The translations under genes and the position numbers were made by a program. A stretch of DNA of 13,702 nucleotides from DTU089 sp002440045 (GTDB lineage: Bacteria > Bacillota > Clostridia > Oscillospirales > Acutalibacteraceae): the NCBI GenBank assembly GCA_937885695.1, contig CALABP010000066.1, positions 1-13,702 on the forward strand, read 5' to 3'. The notes under the pieces are model-generated. The model was not told the DNA's origin, ran no database searches, and saw only the letters and a program-made list of their open reading frames with translations. Below, in pieces: positions 8,107 through 13,702 of the stretch; position 1 is the first letter of the stretch; every line of letters begins with the position of its first letter.

Positions 8107-8451
8107 ATGAAAGCAAGAATACCGAATCAGGGTGCGTCTTCGCGCGCCAATATGATGAAACAGCTTCAGGATATGCAAAACGAAATGGCTCGCGTGCAGA
8201 CCGAGGTTGAAGAGTCGGAGTTTTCCGCTTCTTCGGGCGGCGGCGCTGTTGAAGTAAAAGTAAACGGCAAGCACGAAGTTAAGTCTATCGAAATTAAGCC
8301 CGAGGTTGTTGACCCCGACGATACCGAAATACTTGCAGATATGATTATCGCCGCAGTAAACGAGGCTCTCAGAAAAGCTTCCGAAACCATGGACCGCGAA
8401 ATGGGCAAGATTTCGGGCGGACTTAACCTCCCCGCAGGGTTGGGCTTTTAA
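8107..8451 (+). CDS. ebfC: YbaB/EbfC nucleoid-associated protein
   Basis: A 114-residue small DNA-binding protein. Family marks are the N-terminal MMKQLQDMQNEMARVQTEVE helix, the middle segment AVEVKVNGKHEVKSIEIKPEVVDPDD, and the C-terminal helix ILADMIIAAVNEALRKASE. These proteins form dimers that bind DNA as tweezers; the exact role is unsettled. The N terminus has a short extra basic stretch (KARIPNQGASSRAN). GGGAGA lies 8 nt before the ATG. Lying between dnaX and recR is the usual bacterial arrangement, and only 2 nt separate it from recR. Confidence 0.95.
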   Translation: MKARIPNQGASSRANMMKQLQDMQNEMARVQTEVEESEFSASSGGGAVEVKVNGKHEVKSIEIKPEVVDPDDTEILADMIIAAVNEALRKASETMDREMGKISGGLNLPAGLGF

Positions 8452-8453
8452 AA

Positions 8454-9053
8454 ATGGCATACGACGTTGAAGCTCTCGAAAGGCTTGTCGAGCAATTCAG
8501 AAAGATTCCGTCTGTCGGCAACAAAACCGCACAGCGAATGGCTTTTTATGTGCTCGATTTGCCCGAAAGCGAAGCAAAAGAGTTTGCGGACGCAATAATA
8601 AACGCTCACTCAAAAATACATCATTGTGCCATTTGCCACAATCTTACGCAAAACGACATTTGCACAATCTGCGCAAACCCGCGCCGCGACGCGTCGGTGA
8701 TTTGCGTCGTTGAAGACCCGCGCGTTGTTATGACCATTGAGCGCGCGCACGAGTTTCAGGGCGTTTATCACGTTTTGCACGGCGTTATTTCGCCGATGAA
8801 CGGCATAGGACCCGAGCAGCTCACAATAAAATCACTTGTCGAGCGCGTTGCAAAAGGTGATGTTAAAGAAGTTATTATGGCGACAAACCCCACTATTGAG
8901 GGCGACACAACCGCCATGTATATAGGAAAGCTTTTAAAGCCGTTTGATGTAAAAGTAACGCGGCTTGCGTACGGCATTCCCGTCGGCGCCGACATTGAAT
9001 TTGCCGACGACGTAACGCTTACAAGAGCGCTTGAAGGCAGGCGCGAGCTTTAA
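8454..9053 (+). CDS. recR: Recombination mediator protein RecR
   Basis: A 199-residue protein of standard length that acts with RecO/RecF in loading RecA at gaps. A helix-hairpin-helix segment KIPSVGNKTAQRMAFYVL (17-34) is followed by a four-cysteine zinc finger (C58, C61, C70, C73) and a Toprim domain with VVEDPR (85-90) and NPTIEGDTTA (145-154; E149 and D151 acidic). The C-terminal GIPVGADIEFADDVTL motif is typical. It starts 2 nt after the ebfC stop with only a weak purine-rich site inside the ebfC end, which suggests coupled translation. Confidence 0.97.
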   Translation: MAYDVEALERLVEQFRKIPSVGNKTAQRMAFYVLDLPESEAKEFADAIINAHSKIHHCAICHNLTQNDICTICANPRRDASVICVVEDPRVVMTIERAHEFQGVYHVLHGVISPMNGIGPEQLTIKSLVERVAKGDVKEVIMATNPTIEGDTTAMYIGKLLKPFDVKVTRLAYGIPVGADIEFADDVTLTRALEGRREL

Positions 9054-9112
9054 CAGATAAACGGTATCAACCGTGCAGCTGTTAACAGATTTTTTAAAAG
9101 GAGTGAAATAAC

Positions 9113-9577
9113 GTGGCAGACAAAGGCAGAAAATACGCGGCTCAAAACAAAAAAGCATATCACGACTATTTCATTCTTGAAACATATGAAGCCGGAATAG
9201 AGCTTTTCGGCACGGAGGTCAAATCCGTAAGAGCGGGAAAGCTCAATCTCAAAGACTCGTGGTGCAACATTGTTAACGGCGAAATGCTTGCAAACGGCGT
9301 TCATATTTCGCCTTATGAGCAAGGCAACCGTTTTAACCGCGACCCGTTAAGACCGAAAAGGCTGCTTCTTCACAAAAAAGAAATTTTAAAGCTTTTCGGC
9401 ACGGTAAAGCAAGAGGGTCTTGCGCTTGTTCCTTTAAGCGTATATTTTAACGACAAAGGAAAGGCAAAAATGCAAATAGGGCTTTGCAAGGGCAAAAAGA
9501 ATTACGACAAGCGCGAAGCCCAGGCGAAAAAAGACGCACAGCGCGACATTGAACGCGGAATGCGGCAAAAATATTGA
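9113..9577 (+). CDS. smpB: SsrA-binding protein SmpB
   Basis: A 154-residue protein that binds tmRNA and places it in the empty A site of stalled ribosomes. Seen: KKAYHDYFILETYEAGIELF, GTEVKSVRAGKLNLKDSW, the PYEQGNRFNRDPLRPKRLLL region, and the basic C-terminal tail DAQRDIERGMRQKY. The start is GTG (9113-9115) with AAAAGGAG 9 nt upstream, and the reading MADKGRKYAAQNKKA is what the family predicts. It lies 59 nt after recR, with no terminator seen in the gap, and only 25 nt before its partner RNA ssrA. Confidence 0.97.
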   Translation: MADKGRKYAAQNKKAYHDYFILETYEAGIELFGTEVKSVRAGKLNLKDSWCNIVNGEMLANGVHISPYEQGNRFNRDPLRPKRLLLHKKEILKLFGTVKQEGLALVPLSVYFNDKGKAKMQIGLCKGKKNYDKREAQAKKDAQRDIERGMRQKY

Positions 9578-9602
9578 TAATCTTTAATATGATTATATAT
9601 AT

Positions 9603-9949
9603 GGGGATGAAAGGATTTCGACGGGAGCTTTGACCCCGGATAAGCGAGCAGAGGCGCGGTACCGCTTTAAAAACCGCACTTTTAAAATTAACTGACAACA
9701 AAACAGTTTTACAGGCTGCTTAACGCAGTCCGTCTTTACCGAGAGTACCGCGGCTTGGATAAAGGCGTCATCGAGCGGTGAACGTGAACGGCCGATAGCC
9801 TTGTACGCCGTCACGGAATAAAGGGCTGCTTTTTCTCTGAGCCTGCTTTTCGGCGCTTGGAAAAAGGAGATTTAAAAGAAAAGCTACGCTCGTAGAAAGT
9901 CCCCGGAACGGGCTTTCGGACGCGGTTTCGATTACCGCCATCTCCACCA
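9603..9949 (+). ncRNA. ssrA: Transfer-messenger RNA (tmRNA), one-piece
   Basis: Rescues stalled ribosomes and tags the incomplete protein. The ends form a tRNA-like acceptor: GGGGATG (9603-9609) pairs with CATCTCC (9939-9945), then A and an encoded CCA (9947-9949). The GGATTTCGACGG block follows the 5' stem, and the T arm reads GCGGT, loop TTCGATT, ACCGC (9922-9938). The tag frame ends GTT TTA CAG GCT GCT TAA (stop 9721-9723). By the TAACT context the resume codon is probably GAC (9694), giving the encoded tag DNKTVLQAA after the tRNA-borne alanine. If reading starts one codon earlier, a threonine is added. The last three residues are QAA rather than the usual LAA. A separate promoter in the short AT-rich gap after smpB is possible but not clear. 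Confidence 0.96.
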
Positions 9950-9955
9950 TAACGC

Positions 9956-10019
9956 ACAGGCACGAACACCCTGCGGTATTTGCAGTGTTGCGAAACGTAA
10001 TTATCGTTACCGTGCCTGT
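9956..10019 (+). other. Folded 3' trailer of the tmRNA transcript (three-way junction candidate)
   Basis: A perfect 9-bp stem, ACAGGCACG (9956-9964) with CGTGCCTGT (10011-10019), encloses two smaller hairpins: AACAC/GTGTT with TGC/GCA above a two-base bulge (9965-9989), and AACG/CGTT (9994-10008). It starts 6 nt after the tmRNA CCA end and stops 5 nt before the terminator. It may serve 3'-end processing or be a small RNA of its own; the function is unknown. Confidence 0.55.
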
Positions 10020-10024
10020 AGAAC

Positions 10025-10067
10025 AAAAAACACCCGGAGAACCTTCGCCGCTCTCCGGGTGTTTTTT
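10025..10067 (+). terminator. Intrinsic terminator after ssrA
   Basis: CACCCGGAGA (10031-10040) and TCTCCGGGTG (10052-10061) form a 10-bp GC-rich stem with an 11-nt loop. A run of A before the stem and six T after it (10062-10067) extend it. It ends the dnaX-to-ssrA transcription block. Confidence 0.95.
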
Positions 10068-10115
10068 ACGTAATCAGCTCGAAGCGCGCCAAGAATGTTA
10101 ATATTTTGTCAATTC

Positions 10116-10144
10116 TTGACACGGCAGAAGATATGTGATAATAT
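10116..10144 (+). promoter_or_regulatory. Promoter of the ArsB/NhaD transporter, with a palindrome at the -35 box
   Basis: -35 TTGACA (10116-10121), 17-bp spacer, -10 TAATAT (10139-10144) with TGA just before it (extended -10). The -35 box is the right half of an inverted repeat TGTCAA, 3 nt, TTGACA (10107-10121), which could be an operator. Transcription would start near 10151. Confidence 0.72.
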
Positions 10145-10253
10145 TCCTTTATTAACATTTTCAGCATGAGTGGTGGAGTCTGTCATAAAGCTTTCGGCTT
10201 TATTCATGTTATCTTTGCAGCGCTTTTGTTTTGCATTGGTTTGGCAGTTTTAC

Positions 10254-10280
10254 CGAGTCGCTTTTTCGGCTCGTTTTTTT
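10254..10280 (+). terminator. Leader attenuator hairpin 1
   Basis: CGAGTCG (10254-10260) pairs with CGGCTCG (10267-10273), 7 bp with one G-T wobble and a CTTTTT loop, followed by seven T (10274-10280). It lies within the transporter leader, about 50 nt before the start codon, so it would abort the mRNA unless prevented from forming. Confidence 0.72.
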
Positions 10281-10286
10281 CTGTTT

Positions 10287-10318
10287 GCAGAGTCACCCAT
10301 GGCTCTGCTTATTTTTTT
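10287..10318 (+). terminator. Leader attenuator hairpin 2
   Basis: GCAGAGTCA (10287-10295) pairs with TGGCTCTGC (10300-10308), 9 bp with one wobble, closed by a CCCA tetraloop and followed by TTATTTTTTT (10309-10318). The T run abuts the Shine-Dalgarno GGGAGG. Its core GAGTC/GGCTC is shared with hairpin 1, so the arms of the two hairpins could also pair with each other. Confidence 0.65.
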
Positions 10319-10324
10319 GGGAGG
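10319..10324 (+). promoter_or_regulatory. Shine-Dalgarno site that fixes the transporter start
   Basis: GGGAGG stands 7 nt before TTG (10332-10334). No comparable site precedes the upstream GTG (10170) or ATG (10299) in the same frame, which makes the TTG the likely start. Confidence 0.8.
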
Positions 10325-10331
10325 TATTCAA

Positions 10332-11642
10332 TTGACCGTTGCACTGATAATCTTTATCATCACCTACATTCTTATGCTTGCGCTTCAAAAGTACAGACCT
10401 TTTATAGCGCTCGGCTCCGCACTTATTTACATCATACTCGGCACTTGCGGAATGTTTGATATGAGCATTCTTTCCGCGCTTAAAGCTGTCGATTATAACG
10501 TTCTTCTTATGATTGGCGGCACCATGGGCACCGTTACGCTTTTCGTCGAAAGCAAAATGCCCGCCCGCCTTTCGGAGCTTCTTATTTCAAAGGTTCCGAA
10601 CGTTTTGTGGGCTGTTACGGCACTCTCTTTGTTTGCAGGCGTTATAAGCGCGTTTGTTGACAACGTTGCAACCGTTCTTATGGTGGCGCCGATAGGTCTG
10701 GCAATTTCAAAAAAGCTTAAAATTTCGCCTGTTCCCGTAATCATCTCAATAGCGGTTTCGTCGAACCTTCAGGGTGCGGCAACGCTTGTCGGCGACACAA
10801 CAAGTATTCTTCTCGGCAGTGCCGCAGATATGAACTTCCTCGACTTTTTCTGGATGGAAGGAAAACCCGGCATTTTCTTTGCTACTGAGTGCGGCGCGCT
10901 CGCGTCGGTTGTTGCGCTTCTTTTCATATTCAGAAAAGACAAAGGCGCTGTTGACGCAAAGGTTGAAACAACCGTTGAGGATTATGTTCCCTCAATTCTT
11001 ATGATACTTACGGTTGTGCTTCTTATATTCGCTTCGTTCATTCCCGCTCCCGAAGGCGGCGCGCTTCTTGTTCTTTATAACCTCAGAAGCGGTCTTATCT
11101 GCTTTGCGCTTTGCGTATTCGGCGTTATTTACGAATGTGCCAAAGGCAGAAACCACGACCCGCTCAAAAAGGTATTTGTTGAGCTTGACACGGAAACGCT
11201 TCTTTTACTCTTCGGACTTTTCATTATTATCGAAGGCATCACGGCAGCAGGCGTTATCGACGCGATTGCAGAGCTTTTCTATAAAATCGCGGGCGACAAT
11301 CCGACGCTTCTCTATCTTCTTATTGTCGGCGCTTCGGTAATTCTTTCGGCGTTTATAGACAATATTCCTTATGTTGCGACGATGCTTCCCGTTGTAAGCA
11401 GTCTTGCCGCAATGATGGGCTGTGAACCTTATGTTTTCTATTTCGGACTTCTCATAGGTGCAACGCTCGGCGGAAACCTTACGCCCATCGGTGCTTCGGC
11501 AAACATTGCCGGCATCGGCATTTTAAGAAAGAACGGCGAAACGGTCACAACGAAGGACTTTTTAAGAATCGGCGTACCGTTTACGCTTGCCGCGGTTGTT
11601 GCCGGCGCGGCATTCACATGGATTGTTTGGGGTATTCATTAA
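10332..11642 (+). CDS. ArsB/NhaD-type (ion transporter superfamily) permease
   Basis: A 436-residue, very hydrophobic protein with about ten or more membrane spans, of normal family length when started at TTG 10332. The frame is open back to 10170, but the strong ribosome site at 10319-10324 and the family-like beginning MTVALIIFIITYILMLAL favour the TTG. Two related halves each hold an Asp-Asn motif: FVDNVATVLMVAP (108-120) and FIDNIPYVATMLPV (341-354), each followed by a re-entrant-like loop, GAATLVGDTTSILLG (148-162) and GNLTPIGASANIAG (381-394). Relatives export arsenite, exchange Na+/H+, or move organic anions; the substrate cannot be assigned here. No ars genes are nearby. It is monocistronic, between its own promoter with attenuating leader and a terminator. 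Confidence 0.9.
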   Translation: MTVALIIFIITYILMLALQKYRPFIALGSALIYIILGTCGMFDMSILSALKAVDYNVLLMIGGTMGTVTLFVESKMPARLSELLISKVPNVLWAVTALSLFAGVISAFVDNVATVLMVAPIGLAISKKLKISPVPVIISIAVSSNLQGAATLVGDTTSILLGSAADMNFLDFFWMEGKPGIFFATECGALASVVALLFIFRKDKGAVDAKVETTVEDYVPSILMILTVVLLIFASFIPAPEGGALLVLYNLRSGLICFALCVFGVIYECAKGRNHDPLKKVFVELDTETLLLLFGLFIIIEGITAAGVIDAIAELFYKIAGDNPTLLYLLIVGASVILSAFIDNIPYVATMLPVVSSLAAMMGCEPYVFYFGLLIGATLGGNLTPIGASANIAGIGILRKNGETVTTKDFLRIGVPFTLAAVVAGAAFTWIVWGIH

Positions 11643-11649
11643 TATAGCG

Positions 11650-11697
11650 ACAGGCTGTGACAAAGCGAAAATTTCGTCACAGCCTGTTACTTTTTTT
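11650..11697 (+). terminator. Intrinsic terminator of the transporter gene
   Basis: A perfect 12-bp stem ACAGGCTGTGAC (11650-11661) with GTCACAGCCTGT (11676-11687), a 14-nt A/T-rich loop, then TAC and seven T (11691-11697). It begins 8 nt after the stop codon. Confidence 0.92.
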
Positions 11698-11736
11698 ATT
11701 TTCAGGTTACAAAGAGTAACAAAACATAACCTTTAT

Positions 11737-11765
11737 TTGACATAGGCGCTCTTTTGTAGTAATAT
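11737..11765 (+). promoter_or_regulatory. Promoter of the thymidylate kinase-like operon
   Basis: -35 TTGACA (11737-11742), 17-bp spacer, -10 TAATAT (11760-11765), the same hexamer pair and spacing as the transporter promoter. A TATAAT at 11773-11778 lacks a fitting -35 and is less likely. Transcription would start near 11772. Confidence 0.72.
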
Positions 11766-11783
11766 GTATGCGTATAATTATGC

Positions 11784-11825
11784 ACAGGCATACTGACTGC
11801 AACGGCTAAAAAAGCGTTTGCCTGT
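11784..11825 (+). promoter_or_regulatory. Leader hairpin before the thymidylate kinase-like gene
   Basis: ACAGGCA (11784-11790) pairs perfectly with TGCCTGT (11819-11825), with further weak pairing inside (GCT/AGC around an A-rich loop). It ends one base before the AAAAGGAG ribosome site (11827-11834). There is no T run, so it is not a terminator. It may stabilise the mRNA or modulate translation. Confidence 0.4.
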
Positions 11826-11843
11826 CAAAAGGAGTTTTAAAAA

Positions 11844-12506
11844 GTGGGTTTATTTATAGACCTTGAGGGGCTTGACGGCTGCGGAAAAACCACGCAGACA
11901 GAGCTTTTATGCAAAAAGCTTGAAGAACGCGGCGTTAATTTCAAAAAAATCAAGCTTCCCGACTATGAAAACGAATCAAGTATTCTCGTAAGAAAGTATT
12001 TACGCGGCGATTTCGGGAAAAATGTCGGCGATGTCAATGCATATGCCGCCTCGCTTTTATATTCGGTTGACAGGTTTGCCTCGTTTACCGAGCATTGGAA
12101 AAGCGACTATTTAAACGGAACGCTAATTATTTCGGACCGCTATACGCCCGCTAACGCGATATATCAAATAACAAAGCTTGAAAAAAGCGAATGGGATTCT
12201 TTTCTTGACTGGCTTTTTGACATTGAATACAACAAAATCGGAATCCCCGCCCCCGACAAGGTGATTTTTCTTGATATGCCCGTCAGCGTGTCGCAAAAGC
12301 TTATGACAGAACGCTATCACGGCGACGAAAAAAAGAAAGACGTTCACGAAGCGAATGTTTCATATTTAAACCACTGCCGCGACGCGGCCTTGTATGTGGC
12401 AAAAAAATACAACTGGATTGTTATTGACTGCGCTAAAGGCGGCGAGCCGCTTTCAATTGAAGAAATAAACGGCAAAATTCTTGACGCGGTGCTTTCAATA
12501 ATGTGA
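11844..12506 (+). CDS. tmk: Thymidylate kinase (dTMP kinase)-like protein
   Basis: A 220-residue P-loop kinase likely to phosphorylate dTMP to dTDP. P-loop LEGLDGCGKTTQ (7-18), the DRYTPANAIYQ motif (98-108) that in thymidylate kinases contacts the base and phosphate, IFLDMP (141-146), and a lid segment ERYHGDEKKKDVHE (156-169) all match the family. The sequence departs from the common bacterial Tmk in the lid and in the segment around 60-90, so another nucleoside-monophosphate or deoxynucleoside kinase remains possible. The start is GTG with AAAAGGAG 9 nt upstream. It is the first gene of an operon with a DJ-1 protein (11-nt gap) and a folate enzyme. The link to thymidylate and folate metabolism is suggestive. 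Confidence 0.8.
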   Translation: MGLFIDLEGLDGCGKTTQTELLCKKLEERGVNFKKIKLPDYENESSILVRKYLRGDFGKNVGDVNAYAASLLYSVDRFASFTEHWKSDYLNGTLIISDRYTPANAIYQITKLEKSEWDSFLDWLFDIEYNKIGIPAPDKVIFLDMPVSVSQKLMTERYHGDEKKKDVHEANVSYLNHCRDAALYVAKKYNWIVIDCAKGGEPLSIEEINGKILDAVLSIM

Positions 12507-12517
12507 AAGGATATTTT

Positions 12518-13063
12518 ATGGTATATATATTTTTGGCAAACGGCTTTGAAGAGATTGAAGCCCTTACGGCGGCCGATGTTTTAAGACGCGGCGGCATAGA
12601 TGTAAAAACCGTCGGCGTCGGCGGCACCGAAATCACAGGTGCGCACGGTATAACGGTAAAAGCCGATATTTCTGAAAAAGATGTTTCTCTTTCGGACGAA
12701 TTTTCTGGCGTTATACTTCCAGGCGGAATGCCGGGAGCGGAAAACCTTTATAACTCCCCCGCAGTAAAAAGCGCGCTTGAGTTTGCAAACAGCCGAAAAA
12801 ATCTTACGGCGGCAATTTGCGCCGCGCCGTTTATATTGGGAAAACTCGGTCTTTTAAAAGGAAAACGCGCAACATGTTACCCGGGTTTTGAAGACTGTCT
12901 TTTTGAAGCGGACGTAAGAAAAGAAGCGGTGGTAACCGACGGAAATATTATTACCGCAAACGGCCCTGCGGCGGCGCTCGGATTTGCGCTTGAAATTCTT
13001 AAATATTTTAAAGGCGAAAATACAGCCGCCGAAGTTGCAAGGGGTATGCAATGCAAAGAATAA
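12518..13063 (+). CDS. DJ-1/PfpI/YajL-family protein
   Basis: A 181-residue protein with the DJ-1 fold signature. The nucleophilic cysteine is C101 in AAICAAPFILGKLGLLKGKRAT (split here as AAICAAP and following), with partner glutamate E14 in GFEEIE, spaced as in human DJ-1 (E18/C106). The LPGGMPGAENL motif is at 67-77. Relatives are reported as chaperones, deglycases or glyoxalases; the activity is debated and cannot be chosen here. I take ATG 12518 rather than the in-frame GTG 12503, because AAAGG lies 7 nt before the ATG and family members begin MVYxFLAxGFEE. The last 13 bp overlap the next gene, so the two are probably co-translated. Confidence 0.92.
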   Translation: MVYIFLANGFEEIEALTAADVLRRGGIDVKTVGVGGTEITGAHGITVKADISEKDVSLSDEFSGVILPGGMPGAENLYNSPAVKSALEFANSRKNLTAAICAAPFILGKLGLLKGKRATCYPGFEDCLFEADVRKEAVVTDGNIITANGPAAALGFALEILKYFKGENTAAEVARGMQCKE

Positions 13064-13647
13064 AGGATATTCGCCCCATTAAGCGCAAACTGCGCGAAAA
13101 ATGCAAACAGTCGCGCCGTGAATTTTTGCCGGAGCAAAAAAATGCCGCCGACAGAAAAATCAGAGGCAAGCTTTTGAACCTTTGGCTTTTAAGAAATGCA
13201 AAGACTGTGCTGGTTTATGTATCCACAGAAATTGAGGTGGATACGCGAGAGCTTATTAACGAGCTGTTTTTGCGCGGCGTTACCGTGGCAGTCCCGAAAT
13301 GCGAGGACGCTCTCGGGAATATGTCATTTTATATAATTCGCTCTTTTGACGAACTTAAAAAAGGCTTTTTCGGCGTGCTTGAACCGGAGCCGTCGCAGTG
13401 TGAAAAGCTTACGGATTTTTCAGACTCCGTGTGCATAGTACCCGCGTTTATGTTTGACAAAAAGGGCTTTCGCCTCGGCTACGGCAAGGGTTATTACGAC
13501 AGATTTCTTGCAGACTTCCCGGGAACGGCGCTCGGCATTTGCTATAACGGCGAAGTGTGCGAACGGCTTTATCACGGAAGATTTGACAGACCTGTTGATA
13601 TGATAGTCACCGACAGACAAATTATTGACAATCGCGTCATCGAATAA
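13051..13647 (+). CDS. fau: 5-formyltetrahydrofolate cyclo-ligase (5,10-methenyltetrahydrofolate synthetase)
   Basis: Converts 5-formyl-THF (folinate) to 5,10-methenyl-THF with ATP, returning an inhibitory folate to the one-carbon pool in the cytoplasm. The 198-residue protein has the N-terminal basic KRKLREKCK segment, YVSTEIEVDT (56-65), VPKCED (81-86), GVLEP (108-112) and the strongly conserved VPAFMFDKKGFRLGYGKGYYDRFL region (130-153), whose GYGKGYYD part binds ATP. This is the usual length. It is also known as YqgN in Bacillus. ATG 13051 has AGGGG 6 nt upstream and overlaps the end of the DJ-1 gene. A very short ORF with a good ribosome site follows after 12 nt. Confidence 0.95.
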   Translation: MQRIKDIRPIKRKLREKCKQSRREFLPEQKNAADRKIRGKLLNLWLLRNAKTVLVYVSTEIEVDTRELINELFLRGVTVAVPKCEDALGNMSFYIIRSFDELKKGFFGVLEPEPSQCEKLTDFSDSVCIVPAFMFDKKGFRLGYGKGYYDRFLADFPGTALGICYNGEVCERLYHGRFDRPVDMIVTDRQIIDNRVIE

Positions 13648-13659
13648 AGGAGACCAGCT

Positions 13660-13689
13660 ATGAAAAGTCAAGAGGAAATTAAGAATTAA
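13660..13689 (+). CDS. Nine-codon ORF with strong ribosome binding site (leader peptide or start of a broken gene)
   Basis: AAAGGAG (13646-13652) stands 7 nt before ATG, which opens MKSQEEIKN followed by TAA (13687-13689). The spacing and strength of the site look like a real gene start, and such an opening would suit a longer acidic helical protein. Since the window ends 13 nt later, it cannot be told whether this is a leader peptide, a gene interrupted by a mutation or sequencing error, or chance. GGGAAGG at the very end could be the ribosome site of the next gene. Confidence 0.3.
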   Translation: MKSQEEIKN

Positions 13690-13702
13690 CAAGACGGGAA
13701 GG

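Larger units (their letters stand above)
10151..10331 (+). promoter_or_regulatory. Structured 5' leader of the transporter gene, riboswitch-like, ligand unknown
   Basis: About 180 nt lie between the predicted transcription start and the TTG start codon. First comes a bulged hairpin (10165-10208): CATGAG pairs with TTCATG and TAAAGC pairs with GCTTTA, with a 15-nt one-sided bulge (10171-10185) between the two stems. Then come two terminator-like hairpins, the second ending directly before the Shine-Dalgarno site. Aptamer-like fold plus terminators before the start is the layout of a transcription-attenuating riboswitch. I could not match it to a named class. The stretch happens to be open in the transporter's frame from a GTG at 10170, but reading it as protein gives an unconvincing extension. 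Confidence 0.55.

Noticed and set aside
9956..11825. Three stems beginning ACAGGC (tmRNA trailer, transporter terminator, kinase leader)
   Set aside because: Only six bases are shared, the flanking sequence and the roles differ, and each stem is explained locally; probably coincidence.
12503..12517. Upstream GTG start for the DJ-1 gene
   Set aside because: It adds only MKGYF, overlaps the kinase stop, and would place the good AAAGG site inside the coding region. ATG 12518 fits the family start.
1..13702. Mobile elements, CRISPR array, phage genes or tRNAs
   Set aside because: No transposase or integrase, no regularly spaced repeats beyond the two-copy 23-bp repeat, and no tRNA cloverleaf apart from the tmRNA end.

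Overview
The window looks like a conserved chromosomal segment of an anaerobic Gram-positive bacterium of the class Clostridia. My best guess is an Oscillospiraceae/Ruminococcaceae-type gut lineage. This rests on the gene order SRP RNA-dnaX-ebfC-recR (a Firmicutes arrangement), smpB directly followed by a one-piece tmRNA, a YfmF/YfmH peptidase pair, purine-rich Shine-Dalgarno sites, use of TTG and GTG starts, and a moderate GC content with A- and T-rich spacers. No mobile element, CRISPR array, rRNA or tRNA was seen.

Left part, minus strand (1-5144): a large membrane glycosyltransferase of the cyclic beta-1,2-glucan synthase (NdvB/ChvB/Cgs) type lies upstream of two M16-peptidase-like genes, yfmF and yfmH. 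The yfmF stop overlaps the yfmH start (ATGA), and yfmH runs off the window edge. The glucan synthase homologue has its GT84 and glycoamylase-like cyclisation domains but ends before the GH94 phosphorylase region.

Middle part, plus strand (5200-10067): yebC has a strong extended -10 promoter preceded by a perfect-phase 23-bp tandem repeat. A second strong promoter drives a hairpin SRP RNA that leads straight into dnaX, ebfC and recR (replication clamp loader and recombinational repair), then smpB and ssrA (trans-translation rescue). A folded trailer and an intrinsic terminator close this block.

Right part, plus strand (10068-13702): an ArsB/NhaD-type ion transporter has its own promoter and a roughly 180-nt untranslated leader. 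The leader holds a bulged hairpin and two consecutive terminator-like hairpins, the last ending right before the Shine-Dalgarno site. This is the most riboswitch-like element of the window, ligand unknown. A terminator follows, then a separate promoter for a compact operon: thymidylate-kinase-like gene, DJ-1/PfpI protein, 5-formyltetrahydrofolate cyclo-ligase, and at the edge a nine-codon ORF with a good ribosome binding site.

Most genes are ordinary housekeeping genes. The points that deserve attention are the transporter leader, the truncated-architecture glucan synthase, the tandem repeat upstream of yebC, and the tmRNA tag ending in QAA.
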